Program-made: the position numbers and the translations under genes
The notes under the pieces: generated by a model
Told to the model about the DNA's origin: nothing
The model's input: the letters and a program-made list of their open reading frames with translations, nothing else
Databases searched by the model: none
Shown here: positions 34,839 through 43,396 of the stretch, in pieces
Position numbering within the stretch: position 1 is the first letter of the stretch
How the letters are laid out: the number at the start of each line of letters is the position of its first letter
Assembly (NCBI GenBank): GCA_964560765.1
Contig: CAZLMG010000001.1
Coordinates: 124,001 to 188,000 of the forward strand
DNA length: 64,000 bases
Reading direction: 5' to 3'
Origin: CAZLMG01 sp964560765
GTDB taxonomy: Bacteria > Bdellovibrionota_B > Oligoflexia > Oligoflexales > CAZLMG01

Positions 34839-36143
34839 CTACGGACGGCGTGTGGCTACCTGCAGAGTGCCGATCGCAATACCCGCCGGTCGACCCATGG
34901 AATTGGTGACTCGCTCGCGCAATACAACACGTCCATCTACAACTACAGTGATGTTTGACTGTCCACCTGCCGTACCCCAATATTGATACCGATTGCTCCC
35001 TTTGGCCGTGACTTCGTAGCCCGAGGCAAAGATCTTTGCCCCGGCCGGCATGGCCGGACCCACCATCGCCAACTCAAAGGGCTTCCAACCGGGCACAGGT
35101 GGAGACTTCCTTGCATCTTTGCTTGCCTGCTCGCGAACGGCTCGGACAACGGCCTCGGCAGTCCGCATAGGACCTGGCAGGTAGTTGCGCAACATGGAAA
35201 AATTCAATTGGGGATGATCGCCACGGCTCTGCACCAGCAACAACCCGTTGTCTCCAGACATCGGCAAATGCCGGACCGAAACCTGCCATGACTTTGCTGT
35301 CACCGGCGGCTTCATCGTCTTGGCAATTTGCATCAGCGCCGGCAGCATGGACGTCCGCACATAGCCTGCGCGTACGCGGTCGTCGCGGGCCCAACCTGAT
35401 AGCGAACTTACCTCATATTCCCACGTGGCTGCCGATCCTGCATTGGCTGGCACCGATACCGAAGCTGCCGTGACCGAATCGGCAGGTGCATGCCCAGCAA
35501 TCTCGATGGCCGTCGCTGCGGAGGCAGCCGCTCGCAAATTGTTCGGCGATGACCGGCCCACCCCATCCTCGTTCATCCCCATTTGCACACTTGGCGGCCG
35601 CATCTGCAAATGCCCGACTTCGCCCCCCTCGCCCGCAACTTCAGCTTTCGGAGATAGACGCATGCGCCCAACTATCTCCAGCGACTTTTCCTCGGGATGA
35701 CGATCGTTGGGAATGGGAAATCGACGGGTCACCTCCAGTTCTTCACCTCGATGCCGCTTGTGGGCCGTAATCTCATACGGTACTCCGGTCTTCACCCGCA
35801 AAAATCGGCGCCACTCGCCAAAACTGTCTGTCACTCCAATGCGCTTATTGGCGTGCGTTAAACTAGCGCCCGATATGGGATGACCCTCTCGATCTACGAC
35901 ACGCATTTCGAAATAGACGTAGTCGGTAGCTCTCTCTTGCAATCTAGTTTGCGCTACCCAAAAAATCCCTGCACCTACCAGCACCGCACCCACGCTCAAG
36001 ATCGCGGCGAGCCATCCCAAGTGACGACGATTGCGTCGCAGCATCTGTGCGGATTCACCCTGCTCGAATTCGAACATGAATCCCCCCATGCCGCCCGTGG
36101 CATTCTGGTATTGAGATAATCGCGGTCGCTTCAGCAACGCCAT
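34839..36143 (-). CDS. inner-membrane anchored protein with Ig-like domain, unknown function
   Basis: 434 residues. A cytosolic N-terminal ~42 residues, one membrane helix (~43-65, WLAAILSVGAVLVGAGIFWV), then a periplasmic part. Residues ~75-165 resemble a carboxypeptidase-regulatory-like beta fold (MRVVDREGHPISGASLTHAN). Residues ~165-260 are Ala/Pro/Ser-rich linker. ~265-434 is an unrecognised domain with DNGLLLVQSRGDHPQLNF. The ATG follows GGAG. It diverges from the envelope-protein gene at 36310 across a region with operator-like repeats. The first 42 residues could be a cytosolic interaction tail. Confidence 0.6.
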   Translation of the reverse strand: MALLKRPRLSQYQNATGGMGGFMFEFEQGESAQMLRRNRRHLGWLAAILSVGAVLVGAGIFWVAQTRLQERATDYVYFEMRVVDREGHPISGASLTHANKRIGVTDSFGEWRRFLRVKTGVPYEITAHKRHRGEELEVTRRFPIPNDRHPEEKSLEIVGRMRLSPKAEVAGEGGEVGHLQMRPPSVQMGMNEDGVGRSSPNNLRAAASAATAIEIAGHAPADSVTAASVSVPANAGSAATWEYEVSSLSGWARDDRVRAGYVRTSMLPALMQIAKTMKPPVTAKSWQVSVRHLPMSGDNGLLLVQSRGDHPQLNFSMLRNYLPGPMRTAEAVVRAVREQASKDARKSPPVPGWKPFELAMVGPAMPAGAKIFASGYEVTAKGSNRYQYWGTAGGQSNITVVVDGRVVLRERVTNSMGRPAGIAIGTLQVATRRP

Positions 36144-36170
36144 TGCAAACTCCTCACTGGTCTGATTCCA

Positions 36171-36226
36171 GTCTAGACAAGTCTTTGACGGGAAAAAATC
36201 GGTAGGAATTGCCCGGCGTCAAAGAC
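36171..36226. promoter_or_regulatory. cluster of GTC-N-GAC palindromes in a divergent promoter region
   Basis: Three related dyads: GTCTAGAC (36171-36178), GTCTTTGAC (36181-36189) and GTCAAAGAC (36218-36226). The last two lie within a perfect 10-bp inverted repeat (36181-36190 with 36217-36226). Centres of the first two are one helical turn apart. The cluster lies between the divergent genes starting at 36143 and 36310 and is a good candidate for a shared regulator's operator. Confidence 0.5.
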
Positions 36227-36309
36227 CTGACGAAGCCATCCAGGACATCGATTGTACGTCTGACCATTCGCGGCTAAAATTGAAGAGATCTAGCAGCCTA
36301 GGAGATTCC

Positions 36310-37176
36310 ATGACTCTTCCCATCCATGTCGACCTCCGCCCGTACAGGTTTGTGTTCGTTCTTTGCTTGGGGATCGCGCCGACGGGTCAGGCACAGGTAA
36401 TCGAAGATGTGCCAACCAAGGACCCCGCACAAGCACTCCCTATTGTTCGACCACCGCAGGTGCCTCGGAACCAGACGTTGGACGAAGACGTAAAGCGACG
36501 AAAGAATCTGCGGCAAGAACGTGAAAGTTTGTTGGCAGAACCGCCCAAAACGGCCGCAGAAGCCCGCGAGGAAGCCTTAGTCGCGGAAAGCCAAATACCT
36601 AGGCCTATGCAATTGCAGATTCAGGCATCCATCGTCATTCCCAAAGTGATGACCTCGGGCTCGCGCAGCGCCTATGAACTTGAGCCAGGCGTGGTTTTGC
36701 ACGGAATTTGGCGACATAACCAAACACGTCCCACTGATGACTGGCAACTGGCATATGGACTTCGCGTCGCCATGTTCAACGGATCGGGAGTTTATCAAAA
36801 CACGGGCGGTCGCTTTGGTTTTACCTATTTCGGACCGATGGTAGGAGTAGGGAGATTGGATCGCAAACCGGCTTCCTTGGGAGCCACCCAAGATAAGAGG
36901 GCGGTGGCCCAGGAGCTGCGTGTTCGATCGGGACTGTGGGTGTTTGGTGGCATTTCTGCTGTCTCGCGCTTAGTGAAACTTGCACCTGGAGACAAATCTC
37001 CTGGACCCGAATTCACTGGCCAAGGACTAGGATTCGATGCGCCAAGCATTTGGACAGAGGGGATCTATCACTGGACCTATTACAGCGCTTATTCGCTATC
37101 CGTGCTGGGTGGGGTGCATCTTGCAGAAGGAAAAAATATCGTCTACTTGGGGTTCGGCTTGGGCGGATGGCATTAG
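36310..37176 (+). CDS. predicted outer-membrane beta-barrel protein
   Basis: 288 residues from the ATG at 36310, 5 nt after GGAG. The signal peptide ends near GQA. A Pro-rich, then charged helical linker (~30-95) precedes a C-terminal region (~98-288) of alternating hydrophobic and polar residues with many Gly and aromatic residues (LQLAYGLRVAMFNG, FGFTYFGPMVGVG, AYSLSVLGGVHL). It ends IVYLGFGLGGWH, consistent with an eight-strand barrel. No family is recognised. Its 3' end overlaps the next gene by 56 nt. Confidence 0.6.
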   Translation: MTLPIHVDLRPYRFVFVLCLGIAPTGQAQVIEDVPTKDPAQALPIVRPPQVPRNQTLDEDVKRRKNLRQERESLLAEPPKTAAEAREEALVAESQIPRPMQLQIQASIVIPKVMTSGSRSAYELEPGVVLHGIWRHNQTRPTDDWQLAYGLRVAMFNGSGVYQNTGGRFGFTYFGPMVGVGRLDRKPASLGATQDKRAVAQELRVRSGLWVFGGISAVSRLVKLAPGDKSPGPEFTGQGLGFDAPSIWTEGIYHWTYYSAYSLSVLGGVHLAEGKNIVYLGFGLGGWH

Positions 37177-37942
37177 CGAATGCTTAGCCCGATTTGCAGC
37201 TCCGCTGACGCTACTCATCTTTGCTTGTACGTCCTCGCCCCCGAAAAAATCACCAGAAGACGCGCCAGCCAATTCTGGCGAAAATCTATCTAACTCCAAT
37301 TTTGAAGCTGCCGATGCGGAGCTAAATTTCGGCAATGAATCGGAAGAAGAGATTGAAAACGCCGCCAAAACAGGCTTTCCAGTTGAAAAGCTATCGACGA
37401 CAATGGGCCACTTCTCTATCGACGCAGACGGTCGACCACACCCAACCTCAGCTTCATCTTTTGCAACACAGCGCCTGTTGATGGTCGCAAGACTGCCCAA
37501 ACAGACACGACTCGATGCTTGCAAAGATGAATTGCGCACTCTCGGCAAGGAGATTCGCAGTCGTGAAAGCTTGCTCCAGTCTGAAGAATCATTCGTCGGC
37601 GCCATTAGCAAGAATCCAACCTTCTATCACTGGTGCTTCTACTACTCGACGGGACAGTTGAATCAACGCTTGGAGAATGCCGAGCGCGTCGCCTCGTTAC
37701 AGGCACTTGCAACAGACTTTACGCACTCCATGAAGGGTCTCTGGATTTTGGCTCGTGCACTTGAACACGCCACTGGCAACGCCCAATACTTCCGTTTTCT
37801 ACGTGAACGCTACATCGAAGCCTCGCAGCAATATTTTGGCCGAAACCTTGACGTTCTGCGCCAGCCATTGGGCGAAGATAACGGAGCGAATGCAGAGGAA
37901 AACGAACAAAATTCTGACTATATTCCTCGCTTATCCCATTAA
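37121..37942 (+). CDS. lipoprotein of unknown function
   Basis: 273 residues if translation starts at the TTG at 37121, which follows GGTGGGG. The frame has no ATG or GTG before the signal, so the start is uncertain. A hydrophobic segment ends in the lipobox LIFAC, then TSSPPKKSPED. The mature part is acidic near the N-terminus (to ~90) and then helical (~110-255), with a Cys pair in LDACKDEL and YHWCFYY. No family is recognised. It overlaps the upstream barrel gene by 56 nt, so they are very likely one transcript. Confidence 0.6.
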   Translation: MQKEKISSTWGSAWADGISECLARFAAPLTLLIFACTSSPPKKSPEDAPANSGENLSNSNFEAADAELNFGNESEEEIENAAKTGFPVEKLSTTMGHFSIDADGRPHPTSASSFATQRLLMVARLPKQTRLDACKDELRTLGKEIRSRESLLQSEESFVGAISKNPTFYHWCFYYSTGQLNQRLENAERVASLQALATDFTHSMKGLWILARALEHATGNAQYFRFLRERYIEASQQYFGRNLDVLRQPLGEDNGANAEENEQNSDYIPRLSH

Positions 37943-38272
37943 GATCTGACCCAGGTCAATTCCGGTAAAAGCCTCCGGCACCGTTCCCGCGACGGCGCCC
38001 GTCTGCCCGAAAACTGTCTGCTCCGACCAGGGGGAACTTAAGTCGCCAAAAATGTATCCATTTCATCTGACTGCTATGGACACGCCAAGTGTAGCAACTG
38101 CCGTCTACACCACGGCCAAAAGCACGCTGTTTCTTGCCCCCTAAAGCATCATCGTCAACTTGCCGATGGTCAGGTTAGAGCAAGAAGGTGGATGCGGGTT
38201 TGACACTTCAAGTGCCCATTTGCGGCACTTGAAGTGTCCCGCGCGCCGACATGGCTCGAAGGAGTAAAGAGG
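37943..38272. other. 330-nt intergenic region
   Basis: No believable gene. It holds the paired palindrome at 38204-38236 and a possible flagellar-type (sigma-28-like) element: TAAA at 38142 and GCCGAT at 38162, 16 nt apart where 15 is usual. The part from 37943 to 38140 shows nothing I can name. Confidence 0.5.
38202..38238. promoter_or_regulatory. paired 11-bp palindromes within a perfect 15-bp inverted repeat
   Basis: The arms 38202-38216 and 38224-38238 are perfectly complementary with a 7-nt loop. Each arm holds its own palindrome, CACTTCAAGTG (38204-38214) and CACTTGAAGTG (38226-38236), with centres 22 bp apart, two helical turns. This layout fits two dimeric regulator sites on the same DNA face, 37 nt before the ATG at 38273. 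As RNA it would be a stable hairpin. Confidence 0.6.
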
Positions 38273-39562
38273 ATGTTACCCACTTCGACCGTAAAATTGA
38301 TAACGCGTACCCTGATCGTTGGCCTATCCGCCAACTGCAGTGCTGTCGCCATGGCCCAGAACACTCCGGAAAACATTAATGGTGCCGCGCCATCAGCGTA
38401 TCAACCAGCACCAGCCACCGTAACCAAACGCGAACAGCCCAAGCTCGCCAAGCTGGACCCACAGGTCGCCAAGGACGCCGAAGAGATTCAGGTCGCCAAT
38501 TCAAAGAATATTCGCCGCTTTCACGAAGTGCTCGACGAACTCCTAGCAGAATTCAGCTATGACGTGAAGATGGGGCAGATCAATGGCCTAGAAAATTTAG
38601 CTATCCGCCGAGTTGAAGTCAGCGATGCCATCCCTGACACTTATGGAAACTATGTGGAGCTGCTTGTTTCCGAGCGCATTCGCGAAAACTCACGCATTCG
38701 AATCGTGAATTGCTTACCATGCAAGTCCAAGACCTCGCGTTTGGTCGAAGGTAAGTTGCTGATTACCTCTCCCCGCACGAATTTAGCGGAAATGTCCCGG
38801 GCGGCCGCACAGCTCGGCATTGACCATTTCATGGACGTGGTGCTGGTCTATCATACGACGCATATGGTCCTCGCATTTCAAGTTTTCAATACGAAGACCA
38901 ATGAAACCACTTGGGCCCGCACCTACAACAGCGAAACAATTCGCAGCCGCTATCAGAAACTTGCGGTCGACTTCTCGCAAGTGGCTCGTTCTCGCGATGG
39001 CGACGAATACAAACCCGAGTATCGCCTCCTCGTCGGTCTTGGGGGCGCGTCCATTCCCAACGTGGGTGGCGACGAGAATGATTCCGGCATGCTGAACTTA
39101 CAGTTTCGCGGTACGGAAAAGTTCAACAATCGACGCAGTGAGTTCGGCCTATTGCTCTCGCTGTACATGCAAACCAAAGCGCTCATGAGCGAGTTCCCGA
39201 CAACGGGCAGTGCCAATACCGAAGAAGAGGAGCCGGCCGTTGACGAAGAGGACACTGAGATCACTCCCGTCCCCTATTCGATGGCCGTCGGTCTCTACGC
39301 CATGTATGCACACAATTTCGTGACATCCATCGAGTCATACAACAATATCCGCCACGCCCTGAATGCAGGCGCCGGCGCCTTCCTCGCGGTCGGATTTATG
39401 GCACCAACCATGCGAGCGGGATGGGATGTCTATTTTGGGCGCCGCTTCGTCGCCTCGACGTCTTTGATGTACGTGATGCCTTCAAAGATTCTGGTGAATA
39501 GTGAATTTGTGCCGACCAATGGAGGCATCGGAGCCGATGTGGTACTCTCGCTCAATTACTAA
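38273..39562 (+). CDS. predicted envelope protein with C-terminal barrel-like region
   Basis: 429 residues from the ATG at 38273, 8 nt after GGAG. The signal peptide is ~1-30. Residues ~85-245 form an alpha/beta region with RIRIVNCLPCKSKTS and AAAQLGIDHFMDVVLVYHTT, recalling CsgG/FlgO-type periplasmic domains (weak resemblance). Residues ~250-429 are Gly/aromatic alternating strands (YRLLVGLGGASIP, FGLLLSLYMQTKALM, GVYFGRRF-like end), broken by an acidic loop rich in Glu/Asp (~305-325), which suggests an outer-membrane barrel. It overlaps the next lipoprotein gene by 26 nt. Confidence 0.6.
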   Translation: MLPTSTVKLITRTLIVGLSANCSAVAMAQNTPENINGAAPSAYQPAPATVTKREQPKLAKLDPQVAKDAEEIQVANSKNIRRFHEVLDELLAEFSYDVKMGQINGLENLAIRRVEVSDAIPDTYGNYVELLVSERIRENSRIRIVNCLPCKSKTSRLVEGKLLITSPRTNLAEMSRAAAQLGIDHFMDVVLVYHTTHMVLAFQVFNTKTNETTWARTYNSETIRSRYQKLAVDFSQVARSRDGDEYKPEYRLLVGLGGASIPNVGGDENDSGMLNLQFRGTEKFNNRRSEFGLLLSLYMQTKALMSEFPTTGSANTEEEEPAVDEEDTEITPVPYSMAVGLYAMYAHNFVTSIESYNNIRHALNAGAGAFLAVGFMAPTMRAGWDVYFGRRFVASTSLMYVMPSKILVNSEFVPTNGGIGADVVLSLNY

Positions 39563-40307
39563 TATTGCCTCTCGTACGAGTCTCGGCTTGACCGGGCTAG
39601 CGATGGCCATGGGCTGCGCTTCCGATCCGCAAAAGCAGATCCTCGAAGGCACGATCGCCTATCCATTCGTTGAGCGCACCGAGCCTCTCGGTCGCGGCAG
39701 TATGGACAGCGACAAATTCGTCATTCGCTCGGCTGTGGGCAACACCGAATATACGGTCGAAATCCCCGGAGCGGCGCGCGACTATGATATCGAAGTACCC
39801 CTCGCCGACCTAGGCGGCAAGGGCACATCGGGTCCAATGGATGACGACATCAGTAAAAGCAAGCCGCAAGTAACCGACAGAGAGTTTGTTTCACAGTTTC
39901 CTCGTATAAAAGGCGCTGATCAGCAGGATGCAGCCCTTACGGATGCGGCTTTCGGCGTCGCAGCAGCCGGTGGCCCCATTCAAGCTCCGAGCTATACATT
40001 AGGCGTCGCCAAAGTGACCCGTCTCTTTCAAGAGCGCAAACTTGAGTATGCACTCATTGAAATCAACAATTTGCTGACTTTTTATCCAAGCAGCCCGCGC
40101 CTTCATAAAATGAAAGGCACGGTCCTCATTAAAATGCGTGATTACGAATTAGCGGAAAGTGCCTGGCTACGCGCCAGTGAACTCGCACCCGATGATCTAC
40201 GTCTCAAAAAAGCGATTACGTCGCTTCAGCGCAAATTGGCGGTTCGACAGCCTTCGCCAACTGTGCCATCGACCACAGAGGCCGCCGCAGCAACTCCAGC
40301 GCACTAG
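39537..40307 (+). CDS. TPR-like lipoprotein, partner of the upstream envelope protein
   Basis: 256 residues from the ATG at 39537, in frame with upstream ATGs that lie deeper in the neighbour. The signal ends AMGC, a weak lipobox, followed by ASDPQKQ. A disordered, charged middle (~60-140) leads to a helical tail (~145-235) with TPR-like pairs (VTRLFQERKLEYALIEINNL, then MRDYELAESAWLRASELAPD). The end is Pro/Ala/Thr-rich. It is translated from within the end of the barrel gene, so the two products are made together and likely form an envelope complex (inference). Confidence 0.65.
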   Translation: MWYSRSITNIASRTSLGLTGLAMAMGCASDPQKQILEGTIAYPFVERTEPLGRGSMDSDKFVIRSAVGNTEYTVEIPGAARDYDIEVPLADLGGKGTSGPMDDDISKSKPQVTDREFVSQFPRIKGADQQDAALTDAAFGVAAAGGPIQAPSYTLGVAKVTRLFQERKLEYALIEINNLLTFYPSSPRLHKMKGTVLIKMRDYELAESAWLRASELAPDDLRLKKAITSLQRKLAVRQPSPTVPSTTEAAAATPAH

Positions 40308-40380
40308 GTTATGTTTAGCTTTCATGAACTGTGCACTTCTCGCACTTAGAAAGCTAATTCCACCTATGAAGGCTTCGATG

Positions 40381-42312
40381 CTATGAAAGCGTGTGCTGTG
40401 AACGCTCATGGGCTGTTCGCTCGTCGTACCAAGAACCGGACTCCACGGCCTCGCCGGTACGACGGACCCAACTTATCCCGAACAATACATGCCCGGGAGC
40501 GGCACAAAGGGGCTGAACGAACATGCCAAAGTTTGTCAACAGCTGCCGACTCATGCGGAAATGATAGTCCTCCTGGCAAAGGGCATCCACCGATGGATCA
40601 AAGGAGATGGGATCGTCAGTTCCGATCAATACAAACGAGCGTTCGTGGTGATCGATAATCTGAGTTCGGACCATATGATCCTTAATAGCTCGCTCCGATA
40701 GATAGTTGGCGACCGCCTCGCATAGATGGTAAATCGCCGACGTCAAGACCACTTGCGGTACTTTTGGCAAACGCCCTTGGTAGACGAGGCCCAAAACGTT
40801 AACGAACTGTAACGACTCCGCTTGATCATTACTGCGATATAAGTCTTGAGCGGCCAACGCACACTCCAAAACTGAACGCGCTTCGGGGCCATCTGACTCG
40901 CGCAAAGCCAAACCGTGCCAGTGGGCAGCGATAGCCAATGCTCGATGCAGGTTCTCTTTCATATGATCCGCTTGCACCAGTAAACGTTCGCTCTCTTTCT
41001 GAATATGCGAACAGGCATTGGTGATAAGTTCCAATTGAACATCCAATTCCGAGCGACCATCTGCCGTCGTCGCCTCCGCCAGCGCGCGCATGAAGCGCCG
41101 CGCCGACCGTTCCTCAATTTGCTGTCGCCAACTGTTCATCTGCGCTCGCAGATTGCGGGCCTGGATGCCCAGGCCGCCGCCCAGAGTAGAAACCGTCTTT
41201 TCAAGTCCTTGAGCCAAATTTGATAGCCGATCCATAAAGCGCGAACTCATGCCACGGATCTGCAGAGCAAACGACTCCAGTTCGGCAAGATCGGAGAGCT
41301 GTCGCTGGTATTCGCCAAGCTCCTCGTCACGATCCTTGAGCTCCGCTGCAAGACGCGCCGAATCGTTCTGCAAGCTCATGATCGTTTGCTGCTTCTCGCC
41401 AATCGCCTTTGCTACACCGACTAAAGCCTTGGCCAGCTCTTCATCGACAATCGCGCAGGTGGCCGTCTGGTTTTCACTCGCACCTTGACGCAGTACCGAA
41501 CGGCTCCAATCGAGCAACTGCTGCCGTTGGCGATGAATATTTGCCAGAATGCCTGCAGTCCGCCACCAGGCGTAGAGCAATGCCGAGAGAGTTAGAATCG
41601 TCGCGATCCAAATGTAAGCATCCAGGCGAATGCCGCCCGGTTGCAGCAGTTGTGGAAACCACTGGGCCAAGCGATCATCCGAAACCAAGAGCGCACCCTG
41701 TCTCTTGGATCCACGCAAAGTCAATCGATCGACAACGACCGCACCTTCTTGCTGCGTCCCCGGGATCAGGCGCAACTCCAAGCGATCAATGGCATTGCCA
41801 ATCCCAGTGCGATTGCGGAGCCACGGAGCCGTCAACTTGACGACAGCAGTCAGGTAGAACACTCCCTGCGTACCGACATTGACCGTACGCGTCAGAGCGA
41901 TGTTGGCCTGAGTCCGGCTGGCAAACCAATAGGCGTGATTCCACTGATTATCTGGCACCACCCGCAAGGGGCAGTCCAGCCCAGAAAGAGCGCCTTGCAC
42001 AGCCTGCGCCATCACCTGACAGTTGGCATCGTGCAGATGCAGCTCGTCCAATACCCCTGGCTCTAACAAACCAGCCAGGGTTTGATTGACCGAATGCGCC
42101 AAGCCCCAGTCCAAATTCTTGAGAAAGATGCTGTTATTCGCGGCAATTTGCACCTTATTCTGCAGCTGCTCTTCTGCCTGAACGGTCGCCTGTCGAACAC
42201 TCTGTTGGGCTAAAAGCATGTCATGCCGTCGATCAACCACCATCCCCTTAAACGACAGCAGCCCAGCAATCACTGCCAAAGCGACACTCATCAGCACAAA
42301 CGGCTTTGCCAT
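40381..42312 (-). CDS. two-TM sensor protein resembling a degenerate histidine kinase
   Basis: 643 residues from the ATG at 42312, after AAGG. TM1 is ~5-25. A periplasmic domain (~26-225) holds two Cys (HDANCQVM, LDCPLRV). TM2 is ~230-252 (WIATILTLSALLYAWW). A long cytosolic coiled coil (~255-370) precedes a helical region. The last ~120 residues (TSAIYHLCEAVANYL, FVLIGTDDP, HVLFGISWVRR) are arranged like a HATPase domain, but the N-box Asn, the phospho-His motif and the G-boxes are not seen. It may be a pseudokinase that senses and signals by contact. The resemblance is by layout and is tentative. Confidence 0.55.
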   Translation of the reverse strand: MAKPFVLMSVALAVIAGLLSFKGMVVDRRHDMLLAQQSVRQATVQAEEQLQNKVQIAANNSIFLKNLDWGLAHSVNQTLAGLLEPGVLDELHLHDANCQVMAQAVQGALSGLDCPLRVVPDNQWNHAYWFASRTQANIALTRTVNVGTQGVFYLTAVVKLTAPWLRNRTGIGNAIDRLELRLIPGTQQEGAVVVDRLTLRGSKRQGALLVSDDRLAQWFPQLLQPGGIRLDAYIWIATILTLSALLYAWWRTAGILANIHRQRQQLLDWSRSVLRQGASENQTATCAIVDEELAKALVGVAKAIGEKQQTIMSLQNDSARLAAELKDRDEELGEYQRQLSDLAELESFALQIRGMSSRFMDRLSNLAQGLEKTVSTLGGGLGIQARNLRAQMNSWRQQIEERSARRFMRALAEATTADGRSELDVQLELITNACSHIQKESERLLVQADHMKENLHRALAIAAHWHGLALRESDGPEARSVLECALAAQDLYRSNDQAESLQFVNVLGLVYQGRLPKVPQVVLTSAIYHLCEAVANYLSERAIKDHMVRTQIIDHHERSFVLIGTDDPISFDPSVDALCQEDYHFRMSRQLLTNFGMFVQPLCAAPGHVLFGISWVRRTGEAVESGSWYDERTAHERSQHTLS

Positions 42313-42412
42313 AAGCACCTTCCCTGAAAGGTGAATTGTTCTTATCTTTTCGACATTATACAATGCTTCGACGCGGAACTGAAAATGAAAGATCAAAGTC
42401 AAAGAGGTTATC

Positions 42413-42868
42413 GTGGCACAGTTACCTTTCCGAATCCTAGGCATCAGCCATATCGGCATCGCGCCAAAGGACCTTGGACAGGCGCAGGCATTCTTTGGTC
42501 AACTGCTTGCCCTAGAACAAGTTGGCGATGAAGATGTAACCAGTCAGCAAACGAAAACCAGCATGTTCGCCTCCGCCCACGCGACCAGTCCGCACGCAGG
42601 AGCTGACCCACGTCTCGAGCTTCTAGCCCCTATGGCAGGTGCTGGACCGATTGCAGCGTTTTTGGAAAAGCGAGGCAGCGGGATTCATCATGTGGCATTA
42701 CAAGTTGATAGCGTCGACCGGGCTTTGGCATATTTGTTGGAAAAGAAGACGGAAATGATCGATCAGAGCCCACGCCCGGGTGCTCATGAAACTCGAATTG
42801 TTTTTGTTCATCCGCGCGCTACCGGCGGAATCTTAGTCGAACTGGTCGAAGAAAAAACGCGCTCCTGA
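42413..42868 (+). CDS. mce: methylmalonyl-CoA epimerase (VOC superfamily)
   Basis: 151 residues. The GTG start follows AGAGG. It interconverts (S)- and (R)-methylmalonyl-CoA, linking propionyl-CoA carboxylase to the mutase. Two VOC half-modules are visible, with metal ligands in ISHIGIAPKD (His13), LELLAP (Glu), GIHHVALQVD (His) and ILVELVEEK (Glu). No mutase or carboxylase gene is in the window. Its last 13 bases overlap a terminator that acts on the opposite strand. Confidence 0.87.
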   Translation: MAQLPFRILGISHIGIAPKDLGQAQAFFGQLLALEQVGDEDVTSQQTKTSMFASAHATSPHAGADPRLELLAPMAGAGPIAAFLEKRGSGIHHVALQVDSVDRALAYLLEKKTEMIDQSPRPGAHETRIVFVHPRATGGILVELVEEKTRS

Positions 42869-42881
42869 CAGGAAGCGCGTT
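42850..42881 (-). terminator. strong intrinsic terminator for the convergent minus-strand gene
   Basis: On the minus strand, AACGCGCT pairs with AGCGCGTT (42856-42863 with 42874-42881) with an inner CCT/AGG extension, then six T. It lies inside the 3' end of the epimerase coding region. On the plus strand no U-run follows, so it acts mainly on the 42953-43396 transcript. Confidence 0.75.
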
Positions 42882-42952
42882 CACTCGCATCGTACAGCAT
42901 TTAGCACTCCTCGCCTGTGCGCCCATTTACGGCGCAACCAAGCGAGTGAAAC

Positions 42953-43396
42953 TTAAACAATCTTGATTCCCACCGCGTCAACAGCTTCTTTCAAATCATT
43001 GCGCTGCTTGGGATTGAGCATCTTAGAATTCTTGTACAATGTTGCCAGCGATTGGCGAGCATTGGGGGTTATGTTCGCATACTCTGTGTCATCCAGCTCA
43101 TTGAAGCGCTGCATCATTTTCGTAAACACTTCGTCGCGATCGATATCAGCACCCGTGGACCATTTACCTTTGCGCAGAGCATTCGTCGCCAGAGCCACGA
43201 TGCGGCTGAAACGAGCACCGCTGGTACCCGAGCGGCGAGATTTCCCAGTGCGACCTTTGGCTTTCAGACGAGTCAAAAGCTCATCGTAGGAAAACGCGAA
43301 GCTAGACTCTACTTCCTTCACTCCCAGGGGCGTATCCTGCACGGAAGTCCACACGATGTTTAGCGTATCTCCTGGGCGCAATTCTACGGATGCCAT
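42953..43396 (-). CDS. monocistronic basic protein of unknown function
   Basis: 147 residues from the ATG at 43396, which follows GGAGG; an upstream start at 43459 is rejected. A beta-like N-terminus (VELRPGDTLNIVWTSVQDTP) is followed by a Lys/Arg/Ser/Gly-rich stretch (~45-65, KAKGRTGKSRRSGTSGARF) and a helical C-terminal half (~66-147). The basic stretch suggests nucleic-acid or acidic-partner binding. No family is recognised. It has its own promoter-like sequence upstream, a strong terminator, and a structured 3' untranslated part, so it is probably well expressed. Confidence 0.65.
   Translation of the reverse strand: MASVELRPGDTLNIVWTSVQDTPLGVKEVESSFAFSYDELLTRLKAKGRTGKSRRSGTSGARFSRIVALATNALRKGKWSTGADIDRDEVFTKMMQRFNELDDTEYANITPNARQSLATLYKNSKMLNPKQRNDLKEAVDAVGIKIV

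Noticed and set aside
42856..42881. Terminator for the epimerase gene on the plus strand
   Set aside because: The U-run exists only on the minus-strand side, so it serves the convergent gene.
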